Shown: positions 34,038 to 41,190 of the stretch, piece by piece
Layout: each line of letters opens with the position of its first letter
How positions within the stretch are numbered: the stretch's first letter is position 1
Source: Aldehydirespirator sp965117015
GTDB taxonomy: Bacteria > Actinomycetota > Acidimicrobiia > Acidimicrobiales > Aldehydirespiratoraceae
Length of the DNA stretch: 64,000 nucleotides
Reading direction: 5' to 3'
Assembly (NCBI GenBank): GCA_965117015.1
Contig: OZ220747.1
Location: forward strand, 2,294,001 to 2,358,000
Made by a program: the position numbers and the translations under genes
Notes under the pieces: generated by a model
Database searches by the model: none
What the model was told of the DNA's origin: nothing
What the model saw: the letters and a program-made list of their open reading frames with translations, nothing else

Positions 34038-34841
34038 ATGAGCACCGACGCTGCCACCGCCGCCTCCGCCGAAAGGCGTGGTTCCCTCCTGAGCCTGGAG
34101 GCGGTGGTGGTGGCGTTCGGTGGCCTGCAAGCCCTGGGAGGCGTGGACCTCCAGGTCTCCCAGGGCGACCGCCTGGCCCTGCTCGGCCCGAACGGGGCCG
34201 GCAAGACCACGCTGTTCAACGTGATCGCAGGCGATATCAAGCCGACGTCGGGGCGGGTCACCATCAAGGGGATCGACTGCACCGAGCTACCGGCACGGTT
34301 CCGTCCCCGCCTCGGGGTGGCTCGCACCTACCAGAAGACCCGGCTGTTCCGGGGGCTGACGGTCGAGGACAACCTGTACCTCGCCCAGACCGGGCGCTCG
34401 GGCCGGCACCTGGCGCTGCTGCGTTCAAGTGTCGACGCCGAGTTCCGGGAGAGGGCCCGAGCCATGGCCGAGACGGTCTGGCTCGCCGACGTCATCGGCG
34501 TCACCTCCGGCGACCTGTCGCACGGTCAGCAGCGCCAGCTCGAGATCGGCATGGCCCTGGTGACCGGGCCGGAGTTCGTCATGCTCGACGAGCCGGCCTC
34601 GGGGCTGTCGCGGGGGGAGAGGGAGCGCCTGGTGCAGCTGCTGCTGAGCCTGGACCCCGACATCACCCTGCTGCTGATCGAGCACGACATGGACGTCGCC
34701 TTGCGGGCCGCCCACCGGGTGGTGGTGATGAACGAGGGCCACACCGTGGCCAGCGGCACGCCCGAAGAGATCCGGGTCGACCCGCTGGTGCACGCCATCT
34801 ACCTCGGTAGCGAGGCAGGCCTGAAAGGGGCCGACCCGTGA
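34038..34841 (+). CDS. ABC transporter ATP-binding protein (LivG family)
   Basis: A 267-residue ATPase. Walker A is GPNGAGKTTLF, the signature LSHGQQRQLEIG, Walker B VMLDEPASGLS, and the switch histidine is in IEHDMD. The C-terminal RVDPLVHAIYLG extension is typical of LivG. It powers import through the two Liv-type permeases with the LivF-type partner, whose start overlaps its stop by four bases (GTGA). It is part of the same operon as the permeases, with 51 bases after the binding-protein gene. Confidence 0.92.
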   Translation: MSTDAATAASAERRGSLLSLEAVVVAFGGLQALGGVDLQVSQGDRLALLGPNGAGKTTLFNVIAGDIKPTSGRVTIKGIDCTELPARFRPRLGVARTYQKTRLFRGLTVEDNLYLAQTGRSGRHLALLRSSVDAEFRERARAMAETVWLADVIGVTSGDLSHGQQRQLEIGMALVTGPEFVMLDEPASGLSRGERERLVQLLLSLDPDITLLLIEHDMDVALRAAHRVVVMNEGHTVASGTPEEIRVDPLVHAIYLGSEAGLKGADP

Positions 34842-35554
34842 CCGCGGCGGACTCCCTGCTGACCGTGGAGGATCTGCAGGCCGGCTACGGCACCTCGCGG
34901 GTGCTGGACGGCTTGAGCTTCTCCATGGGCACCGAGGCGGTCTGCATCGTCGGGCGCAACGGCATGGGCAAGTCCACGCTGTGCAAGACGATCATGGGGA
35001 TGGTGACGCCCACGGCGGGTGTCATCACCTTCTCGGGCCGCCGCATCGACGGCCTCGCTCCCGAGAAGGTGGCCCGCTCCGGGATCGCCTACGTCCCCCA
35101 GGGGCGCCGGCTCTTCCCGTCACTCACCGTCGAGGAGCATCTGGCCATGCTGGCGCCCGAATCGCGGGGCAAGCGCTGGACGCCCGCGGCCGTCTACGAG
35201 CTGTTCCCCCGTTTGGCCGACCGCCGAAGAAACGGGGGAGCGGAGCTCTCCGGTGGCGAGCAGCAGATGCTGGCCGTGGGCCGGGCCCTGCTGCTCAACA
35301 CTCCTCTCATCGTGATGGACGAGCCGTCGGAGGGGCTGGCCCCGAGCATCGTGGACGACCTGATCGACGTGGTGCACCGGCTCGTGTCCGAGGACGTTGC
35401 CGTGCTGGTGGTGGAGCAGAACCTGCGGGCGGCCACCGCCATGTCGGCCCGTCAGCTGGTGATGACCTCCGGTCGCATCGAGATCGAGTTGACCGCCGCG
35501 GAACTCCTAGAATCGACGGAGCTCCAGAGCACCTATCTGGGCGTGGACGCCTGA
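34838..35554 (+). CDS. ABC transporter ATP-binding protein (LivF family)
   Basis: A 238-residue ATPase. Walker A is GRNGMGKSTLCKTI, the signature LSGGEQQMLAVGRAL, and Walker B IVMDEPSEGLAP followed by VVEQNLRAA, all characteristic of LivF. GIAYVPQGRRLFPSLTVEEHL is the usual Q-loop region. It starts at GTG 34838, overlapping the LivG-type stop. The histidine kinase gene follows after only 26 bases on the same strand, so transporter and sensor are probably co-transcribed. Confidence 0.92.
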   Translation: MTAADSLLTVEDLQAGYGTSRVLDGLSFSMGTEAVCIVGRNGMGKSTLCKTIMGMVTPTAGVITFSGRRIDGLAPEKVARSGIAYVPQGRRLFPSLTVEEHLAMLAPESRGKRWTPAAVYELFPRLADRRRNGGAELSGGEQQMLAVGRALLLNTPLIVMDEPSEGLAPSIVDDLIDVVHRLVSEDVAVLVVEQNLRAATAMSARQLVMTSGRIEIELTAAELLESTELQSTYLGVDA

Positions 35555-35580
35555 GACAATTCTGACAGGGACACCTGTAC

Positions 35581-37398
35581 ATGCCAGATCCGACCCTCAC
35601 CGACATAGCGGCGCGCGTGGGCGCGCCGGCCGCCGACAGGCGATCCGGCGACGGCTATGATCGCGGCGGCATGGCCTCCGTCGGTGCCCTCTCGCTGTAT
35701 GCCGCCATGTTGCGGGGCGAGTTGGAGGGCGACGAGGCGCTGCAGGCCAGCCAGCACATCTTCGAGCTGGTGCTCAACAGCGTGCACCACGCCATCTGGT
35801 GGAAGGACGCCAACTCGGTGTTCCTGGGCTGCAACCGCAAGCTGGCCGAGTACGCGGGGGTCGGTCATCCGAGCGAACTGGTCGGCAAGACGGACGCCGA
35901 CTGCGCCTGGGGTGATGCCGAGCTTCCTCGCAGCGGAGCGCCCTGGTTCCAGGATCACGACCGCATGGTCATGGAGACGGGTGAGCCGCTCATCGGCTTG
36001 CGAGAGCAGGTCCGCATCGCAGGCGGGCGGGTGATCTGGGTCGAGACCAACAAGGTGCCGTTGACCGATTTCGACGGCAGGGTCGTGGGCACGCTGGGCA
36101 CGTTCACCGACATCACGTCCAGGATCGAGGCCGAGGCCGAGCTGCAGAGCACCCTCGAGGACCTCGACGAACGGGTGCGGGAGCGCACCTCCGAGCTGTC
36201 GCGGGCCAACCAGACGCTGAGGCGGGAGGTTGAGGAGCGGGTGAGGCTCGAGGCCCAGGAGCGAGCCCAGCGCAGCCACGCCGAGGCCCTGCGCGACACC
36301 GCAGCCGCGGTCGCCCGCTCGCTGCAGCTCGACGATGTGATCGAGCAGGTGCTCATCGGTGTCGAGCGGCTCTGCGACCACGAGCGCAGCTACGTCGCCT
36401 TCTACGACAACGAGGGGGTGCTCGAGCTGGCCGGCGAGCGCTATCCGGGCCGCCCCGACCGCGGCGCTCCCGAGCCCCACACCCGCGTCACCGACCCGCT
36501 CGGTGGATGGTCTCCACCCGGGGAGACCACAGAAGACGGCAGCTCTAGCGCCGCAGCCGGCGGCCGCGCCGCAATGTCGAAGGTCAACGGGGCCGTGGTG
36601 CTGCCGCTGGAGGCAGCAGAGAGGGCGCTCGGCTGCCTCGTGATCGAACCTCGTCCGGGCCAGGACCTGAGCGACTCCGACGTCGACCGCCTGGCCATCC
36701 TGGCCGATCAGGCGTCCTCGGCCATATCCAACAGCCGCTCGCTGGTGATGGCCCGCTCGCTGGCCGCCCTGGAGGAGCGCCAGAGCCTGGCCAACGACCT
36801 CCACGACTCGGTCAGCCAGACACTGTGGACGGCGACCCTGCTGGCCGAGACCCTGGCCCGGGCGTCCGATCTCAGCACCGAGCAGCGCGACCGGGCCGAC
36901 AGGCTCCACGCCCTGACCGCCGGAGCCCTGTCGGAGATGCGCACCCTGCTGCTGGAGCTGCGCCCCTCGGTCATCGAGGAGACTCCGTTCGCGGACCTGG
37001 TCCACCAGCTGGTGTCCGCCTTCGAGAGCCGGCGCCGGGCCAAGTGCGTAGTCCACCTCGACCGCGAGGTGGAGCCGCTGCCGACCGTCAAGGTCGCGCT
37101 CTACCGCATACTGCAGGAGTCGCTCAACAACGTCTCGCGGCACGCCGACGCCGAGAGCGTGCATATTTCCGTCGAAGTGACGGGCGACATTCTCGAGATG
37201 CGTGTGAGAGACGACGGCGAGGGCTTCGAGCTGGGATCGGCCTCGGAGCACTTCGGACTGCGCATCATGGCTGAGCGGGCCGACGCAATCGGGGCATCAC
37301 TGCACGTCGACAGCCGCCTGGGGGAGGGGACGACAGTCTCGGTGTCGGTCCCCGAGGTAATGGAGCTGCTCGTGCGACCCCCGGAGCAGGCACCATGA
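35581..37398 (+). CDS. Cytoplasmic PAS-GAF sensor histidine kinase (NarL-partner, HisKA_3 type)
   Basis: A 605-residue kinase without membrane helices. A PAS domain (about 58-180: VLNSVHHAIWWKDANSVFLG to GTLGTFTDITSR) is followed by a coiled coil (about 183-235), a GAF-like domain (about 240-395, with a low-complexity insert near 300-335), a HisKA_3 dimerisation domain with the phosphorylated H408 in LANDLHDSVSQTLW, and a HATPase_c domain (SLNNVSRHADA, VRDDGEGFE). It should sense an internal ligand and phosphorylate the adjacent regulator, whose start overlaps its stop (ATGA). The position directly after the ABC transporter suggests it senses the imported compound or a product. The signal is unknown. 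Confidence 0.88.
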   Translation: MPDPTLTDIAARVGAPAADRRSGDGYDRGGMASVGALSLYAAMLRGELEGDEALQASQHIFELVLNSVHHAIWWKDANSVFLGCNRKLAEYAGVGHPSELVGKTDADCAWGDAELPRSGAPWFQDHDRMVMETGEPLIGLREQVRIAGGRVIWVETNKVPLTDFDGRVVGTLGTFTDITSRIEAEAELQSTLEDLDERVRERTSELSRANQTLRREVEERVRLEAQERAQRSHAEALRDTAAAVARSLQLDDVIEQVLIGVERLCDHERSYVAFYDNEGVLELAGERYPGRPDRGAPEPHTRVTDPLGGWSPPGETTEDGSSSAAAGGRAAMSKVNGAVVLPLEAAERALGCLVIEPRPGQDLSDSDVDRLAILADQASSAISNSRSLVMARSLAALEERQSLANDLHDSVSQTLWTATLLAETLARASDLSTEQRDRADRLHALTAGALSEMRTLLLELRPSVIEETPFADLVHQLVSAFESRRRAKCVVHLDREVEPLPTVKVALYRILQESLNNVSRHADAESVHISVEVTGDILEMRVRDDGEGFELGSASEHFGLRIMAERADAIGASLHVDSRLGEGTTVSVSVPEVMELLVRPPEQAP

Positions 37399-38054
37399 GC
37401 GCCGCAGCCGGCGGAACGATCAGGGTGGTAGTGGTGGACGATCACGACCTGCTGCGCGAGGGGGTGACCGCCTGCCTCGACGGCTACGACGACATCGAGG
37501 TGGTGGGCACGGCCCATAACGGCGTCGTTGCCGTGGACCGGGTGGTGGAGATGCACCCCGACGTGGTGGTGATGGACCTGATAATGCCCGGAGGCGGGGG
37601 AGTGGAGGCCATCGCCGAGATCGCCCGCCGGGCTCCCGACACCAGGGTTCTGGCTCTCACCAGCTTCACCGACGGGGCGCTGCTGCGCTCCGCTCTCGAG
37701 GCCGGGGCCACCAGCTTCCAGCTCAAGAGCGTCTCGGGCGATGACCTAGCCGCGTCCATCCGCTTCACCGCTGCGGGGCAGTCGGCCATGGACTCGTCGG
37801 TCACCCGCCTGATCGCCTCCGACCACGACGTGCTGCGGGACCTGACCGACCGTGAGCGCGAGGTGGCCGATCTGCTGGCCACGGGTCTGTCCAACGCCGA
37901 GATCGCCGAGCGCCTCTATCTCAGCATCTACACGGTCAAGAACCACGTGAGCAACATCTTGATGAAGTTCAACGTGCAATCGCGCACCGAACTGGTGGCC
38001 ATGATCCTCAACGCCCGCTACCAGGACCGCCCCAAGCTCCCACCCCGCCCGTAG
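37395..38054 (+). CDS. NarL/FixJ-family response regulator
   Basis: A 219-residue regulator. The receiver domain has the acidic pair D15-D16 (VVVDDHDLL), the phospho-acceptor D61 (VVMDLIMPG) and a conserved Thr/Ser-Lys region (ALTSFTD, FQLKSVSG). The LuxR-type HTH (about 150-212) reads LTDREREVADLLATGLSNAE and later SIYTVKNHVSNILMKF. It overlaps the kinase gene by four bases, a classic cognate pair. A likely target is the upstream transporter operon; no binding sites could be identified. A palindromic repeat (38089-38135) follows the stop. Confidence 0.92.
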   Translation: MSAAAGGTIRVVVVDDHDLLREGVTACLDGYDDIEVVGTAHNGVVAVDRVVEMHPDVVVMDLIMPGGGGVEAIAEIARRAPDTRVLALTSFTDGALLRSALEAGATSFQLKSVSGDDLAASIRFTAAGQSAMDSSVTRLIASDHDVLRDLTDREREVADLLATGLSNAEIAERLYLSIYTVKNHVSNILMKFNVQSRTELVAMILNARYQDRPKLPPRP

Positions 38055-38088
38055 CCCCGGTTCGCCAAACCTGGCCGGTCCATATTGC

Positions 38089-38135
38089 GAATTGGCAGCG
38101 CTGCGCACGGTATGCGTGCATTGTGCTGCCAATTC
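38089..38135. repeat. Palindromic intergenic repeat, 47 bp (type A)
   Basis: Starts GAATTGGCAGC and ends GCTGCCAATTC, with the inner stem GCACG-GTATG-CGTGC. It lies in the convergent gap between the response regulator and the antitoxin-like gene. Confidence 0.9.
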
Positions 38136-38140
38136 GCGAA

Positions 38141-38434
38141 CTACGGCCGTCCCTGCGATGTGCTGGCCCGGAGGTGAGCGAAGCGCCGTTCGGTCTCGCC
38201 GACTGATATTCCGAGAATCTCGGCGACTCGCTGCCACGATGTTCCGCTTGAGAGTGCGGCCGCGACACGTTCGGCGATGTGCTGTTCGCTCTCGCCGTCC
38301 TCGACGGCGCACCGCAGGAAGTGGTCGGCTACTGGTATCTCGTTCTCCGGCGGCGGTCCGTCGGCCTCACACCAGTCCGCGAGCGCCTCGTCGTCGTCGA
38401 GCATCTGTCTGGTGAGTCGCGTCATCCCCGTCAC
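38141..38434 (-). CDS. Small HTH protein, probable antitoxin of a two-gene module
   Basis: A 97-residue protein. The C-terminal third (SGTSWQRVAEILGISVGETE) has helix-turn-helix character, and an N-terminal acidic helix (QMLDDDEALADWCEADG) could neutralise a partner. The GTG start (38434) overlaps the stop of the upstream 73-residue gene (GTGA). The combination of a small basic protein first and an HTH protein second, in an AT-rich island with a palindromic promoter, is typical of type II toxin-antitoxin loci with a BrnT-like arrangement. The assignment is by architecture and limited sequence resemblance, so it is moderate. Confidence 0.6.
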   Translation of the reverse strand: MTGMTRLTRQMLDDDEALADWCEADGPPPENEIPVADHFLRCAVEDGESEQHIAERVAAALSSGTSWQRVAEILGISVGETERRFAHLRASTSQGRP

Positions 38435-38652
38435 CTCAAGTACTTCGCACGCGCCGGCATGGCATGAACGATCCTACGCCGTCCGTGACGTGTCACGACC
38501 AGTACCTCCAGCATGCGCCCGCTCCGGTCGGCTCCGATGCACATCACCGCCTCGTCCTGCTGGAACGCACGGAATGCATTGCGGTAGGCATGCAGGATGT
38601 CCTGTTCGTCGATGCCATGCCGGCGTGCACTCGCCGCAATCTCCAGCGTCAT
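38431..38652 (-). CDS. Small BrnT-like protein, probable toxin
   Basis: A 73-residue protein: an N-terminal helix with SARRHGIDEQDILHAYRNA, a beta segment AVMCIGADRSGRMLEVLVV, and a basic C-terminal RRIVHAMPARAKYLR. Helix followed by beta-sheet with a terminal Arg/Lys-rich strand resembles BrnT/RelE-type mRNA interferases and a widespread family of small actinobacterial proteins ending in HAMPAR. It is the first gene of the pair, with a -10-like TAGTTT 6 bases before ATG 38652. Toxicity is inferred, not shown by sequence. Confidence 0.6.
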   Translation of the reverse strand: MTLEIAASARRHGIDEQDILHAYRNAFRAFQQDEAVMCIGADRSGRMLEVLVVTRHGRRRIVHAMPARAKYLR

Positions 38653-38658
38653 CCTGTG

Positions 38659-38664
38659 AAACTA
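38659..38664 (-). promoter_or_regulatory. Putative -10 (TAGTTT) of the toxin-antitoxin-like pair
   Basis: On the minus strand TAGTTT ends 6 bases before ATG 38652. It sits beside the palindromes at 38674-38698. Confidence 0.4.
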
Positions 38665-38673
38665 TTCATTTTT

Positions 38674-38698
38674 ATGATTAATCATTGTAGTTGATCAA
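38674..38698. promoter_or_regulatory. AT-rich palindromes, probable operator of the toxin-antitoxin-like pair
   Basis: ATGATTAATCAT (38674-38685) is a perfect 12-bp palindrome between the likely -10 and -35 positions. TTGATCAA (38691-38698) is a second one. Autorepression by the HTH protein is the natural reading. The base composition is strikingly AT-rich for this window. Confidence 0.5.
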
Positions 38699-38788
38699 TC
38701 AGGGCATCAGCTCATGCCCGCCCGCCCTGATCAGCGACGCCGGGCTGCTCCTGCAACAACTTGCCGCTCTGGTGCATCGTAGGTACTA

Positions 38789-39280
38789 GTGGGAGAGCAC
38801 TCGGGTCCCGATGGGGGCGACTGGGCCGCCAACGGCGCCGACTTGGAGAGTCTGTTCGTGGCTGAGCGGGTGCCCATGGTGCGGCTGGCCACCCTGATGG
38901 TGGGCTCGCGGGCTGTGGCCGAAGAAGTCGTGCAGGACGCGTTCGCCTCCGTGAGTGAGCGCTGGGACGGAATCGATCGACCCGGCGCGTACTTGAGAAC
39001 AGCCGTGGTCAACGGGTGCGCGCAGACACTGCGTCGCCGCTCCGTCGAGGACCGGCACCGGACCGTTGCGCCCGAGAACCCCAGTGAGATACCCGAGCAA
39101 CTGATCGAACTGCGTAGCGCTCTGGACTGTCTAAGCGACCGCCAGCGGATCGTGGTCGTGCTGCGTTACTTCGTCGACATGCCCGACGACGAGATCGCAC
39201 AGACGCTGGATGTGAAGCCCTCGACGGTGCGCTCGCTGGCCCACCGGGCTCTGGCTGTACTTCGAAGGGAGTTGCGATGA
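38789..39280 (+). CDS. ECF RNA polymerase sigma factor, SigE-like family
   Basis: A 163-residue extracytoplasmic-function sigma factor. Region 2 (about 18-85) contains LFVAERVPMVRLATLMVG, RAVAEEVVQDAFASV and the DNA-melting stretch RWDGIDRPGAYLRTAVVNG. Region 4 (about 105-160) contains ALDCLSDRQRIVVVLRYF, DMPDDEIAQTLDVKPSTV and SLAHRALAVLRREL. This matches the actinobacterial SigE family (TIGR02983-like). The start is GTG 38789. Its stop overlaps the start of the RCC1 membrane protein (ATGA), whose cytoplasmic N-terminus is the natural candidate for an anti-sigma element. Target promoters are unknown. Confidence 0.88.
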   Translation: MGEHSGPDGGDWAANGADLESLFVAERVPMVRLATLMVGSRAVAEEVVQDAFASVSERWDGIDRPGAYLRTAVVNGCAQTLRRRSVEDRHRTVAPENPSEIPEQLIELRSALDCLSDRQRIVVVLRYFVDMPDDEIAQTLDVKPSTVRSLAHRALAVLRRELR

Positions 39281-41190
39281 GCTGGCTTGAGGACCGTCTT
39301 CGTCGAGATCTGCCCGCGCTCGCGGATGTGCTGATGGAAGACCCTGCCGCTACCACGGTCAGCGACAGCCCCGGCACGGTCGTGGAGCTCAGCGCCCAGC
39401 CAGCGCCCAGAGGGCGCAGATGGCCTGTCGTAGCAGCAGCTGCGCTGGTAGCGGCAGTGGCGGGCGTCGTCGCGTTGGTCATCGCCACATCCGACAGCAC
39501 GGAGGTCATGACGACCGCGGTCCCTGTTGCGTCGGAAGCGTCCGAAGAGGTCTCGTCCGAAGAGGTCTCGTCCGAGGAGGTGTCGCCGGAGGATCCGACC
39601 GCCGCAGAGGATCTCAGCCCGGGGGTCACCTACCAGGCCATCTCGGCCGGTTACAACCATGGCTGCGCGGTAGCTGCCGGGGGAGGCCTCGTCTGCTGGG
39701 GAAGCAACGACTTCGGGCAGGCTGATCCCCCCGAGGGCACCTACCAGGCCGTCGCCGCCGGCGCGGAACACAGCTGCGCCATCGCAACCGGCGGCACCCT
39801 CATCTGCTGGGGACACAACGACGCCGGGCAGACTAATGCCCCGGCCGGCACCTATCAGGCAGTCGTTGCGGGCGCGGGCCACAGTTGCGCCATCGCTACC
39901 GGCGGGAACCTGGTCTGTTGGGGGGAGGATGTCTACGGCGAGGCAGCCGCGCCCGAGGGCACCTACAACGCAGTGGCCGCTGGCCAACGCCACAGTTGCG
40001 CCATCGCTACCGGCGGAGACCTCGTCTGCTGGGGGGACAACAACTTCGGGCAGGCGGATGCCCCGTCTGGCACCTATCGAGCAGTGGCCGCCGGCTGGGA
40101 GAGCACTTGTGCGATCGCAACCGATGGAGCGATCGTCTGCTGGGGTGGCGGCTACGAGGGGCAGACCGATGCGCCGCCGGGGACATACCAGGCGGTCGCC
40201 GCAAGCGGGTCCCACTACTGCGCCGTGGCCGGTGACGGCACCGTCACCTGCTGGGGAAGCAACAGCTTCGGACAGCTCGACGCGCCCGGCGGCACGTATC
40301 GGGCCGTCGCCGCGGGTTCGGGCCACAGCTGCGCGCTCGCAGCCGGCGGCACGATCAACTGCTGGGGAAGCAACATCTCCCGGCTGGCCGATGCGCCGCC
40401 AGGCACCTACCAAGCCGTCGCTCCGGGCTGGCACCACAGCTGTGCTCTAACGACCGGCGGCACGATCAGCTGCTGGGGGAACAACGACTTCGGACAGGTC
40501 GAAGCCCCGGAGGGCACCTTCACGGACCTTTCCGTCGGCTCGCTTCACAACTGTGCGGTAGCCACCAGCGGCGCTCTTGCGTGCTGGGGGGACGACCACT
40601 CCGTCGGGCGCACCGACGCCCCGCCGGGCGCCTATAGCGCTGTCTCGACCGGCGAGGTCCATAACTGCGCCCTTGCGACCGACGGCACGATCGCCTGCTG
40701 GGGAGACAACAGCCGCGGGCAGACCGACGCTCCGGCTGGCGCCTACCAAGCCGTCGCTGCCGGCGACTACCACAACTGCGCGATAGCGACCGACGGCACG
40801 ATCGCCTGCTGGGGAAGCAACGGCTATAAGCAGGCTGAACCGCCAGTGGGCGTCTACCAGTACGTTGCCGCCGGCGGATACCACAACTGCGCCATCGCGA
40901 CTGACGGCACCATCGCCTGCTGGGGATACAGAGACTTCGGACAGGCCGACGCGCCGGCGGGCACCTACCGGACTGTTGCCGCCGGCGACTACCACAACTG
41001 CGCCATCACGACCGACGGCGCCGTCGCCTGCTGGGGACGCACCGGATTCTGGATCGACGACGCCCCGGAAGGCAGCTACAAGTCCATCGCTACCGGCACC
41101 TATCACACCTGCGCGGTCACATCCGACGACAGCATCGTGTGCGGGGGTTCGAAAGAACCGCCTGAAAGCCTTCAATGGGAGGCGTCATGA
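39277..41190 (+). CDS. Single-pass membrane protein with 14 RCC1-type repeats, candidate anti-sigma/sensor
   Basis: A 637-residue protein. Residues 1-48 are cytoplasmic (MSWLEDRLRRDLPALADVLM), 49-70 form one membrane helix, and about 80-112 an acidic Ser/Glu linker with repeated EEVSS. From residue 116 to the end I count 14 repeats of about 37 residues with the pattern GTYxAVAAGxxHSCAIA followed by GTIxCWG and a QxDAP turn. Fourteen is exactly two seven-bladed RCC1-like propellers. Nearly every repeat has two Cys, suggesting blade disulfides outside the cell. The position directly after an ECF sigma gene, with ATGA coupling, suggests an anti-sigma receptor. It lacks the HxxxCxxC zinc motif of classic anti-sigma factors, so this role is inferred. 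Confidence 0.82.
   Translation: MSWLEDRLRRDLPALADVLMEDPAATTVSDSPGTVVELSAQPAPRGRRWPVVAAAALVAAVAGVVALVIATSDSTEVMTTAVPVASEASEEVSSEEVSSEEVSPEDPTAAEDLSPGVTYQAISAGYNHGCAVAAGGGLVCWGSNDFGQADPPEGTYQAVAAGAEHSCAIATGGTLICWGHNDAGQTNAPAGTYQAVVAGAGHSCAIATGGNLVCWGEDVYGEAAAPEGTYNAVAAGQRHSCAIATGGDLVCWGDNNFGQADAPSGTYRAVAAGWESTCAIATDGAIVCWGGGYEGQTDAPPGTYQAVAASGSHYCAVAGDGTVTCWGSNSFGQLDAPGGTYRAVAAGSGHSCALAAGGTINCWGSNISRLADAPPGTYQAVAPGWHHSCALTTGGTISCWGNNDFGQVEAPEGTFTDLSVGSLHNCAVATSGALACWGDDHSVGRTDAPPGAYSAVSTGEVHNCALATDGTIACWGDNSRGQTDAPAGAYQAVAAGDYHNCAIATDGTIACWGSNGYKQAEPPVGVYQYVAAGGYHNCAIATDGTIACWGYRDFGQADAPAGTYRTVAAGDYHNCAITTDGAVACWGRTGFWIDDAPEGSYKSIATGTYHTCAVTSDDSIVCGGSKEPPESLQWEAS

Noticed and set aside
39277..39420. 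Classic zinc-binding anti-sigma domain at the N-terminus of the RCC1 membrane protein
   Set aside because: No HxxxCxxC motif or other ZAS pattern occurs in the first 48 residues. The anti-sigma role is suggested by position only.
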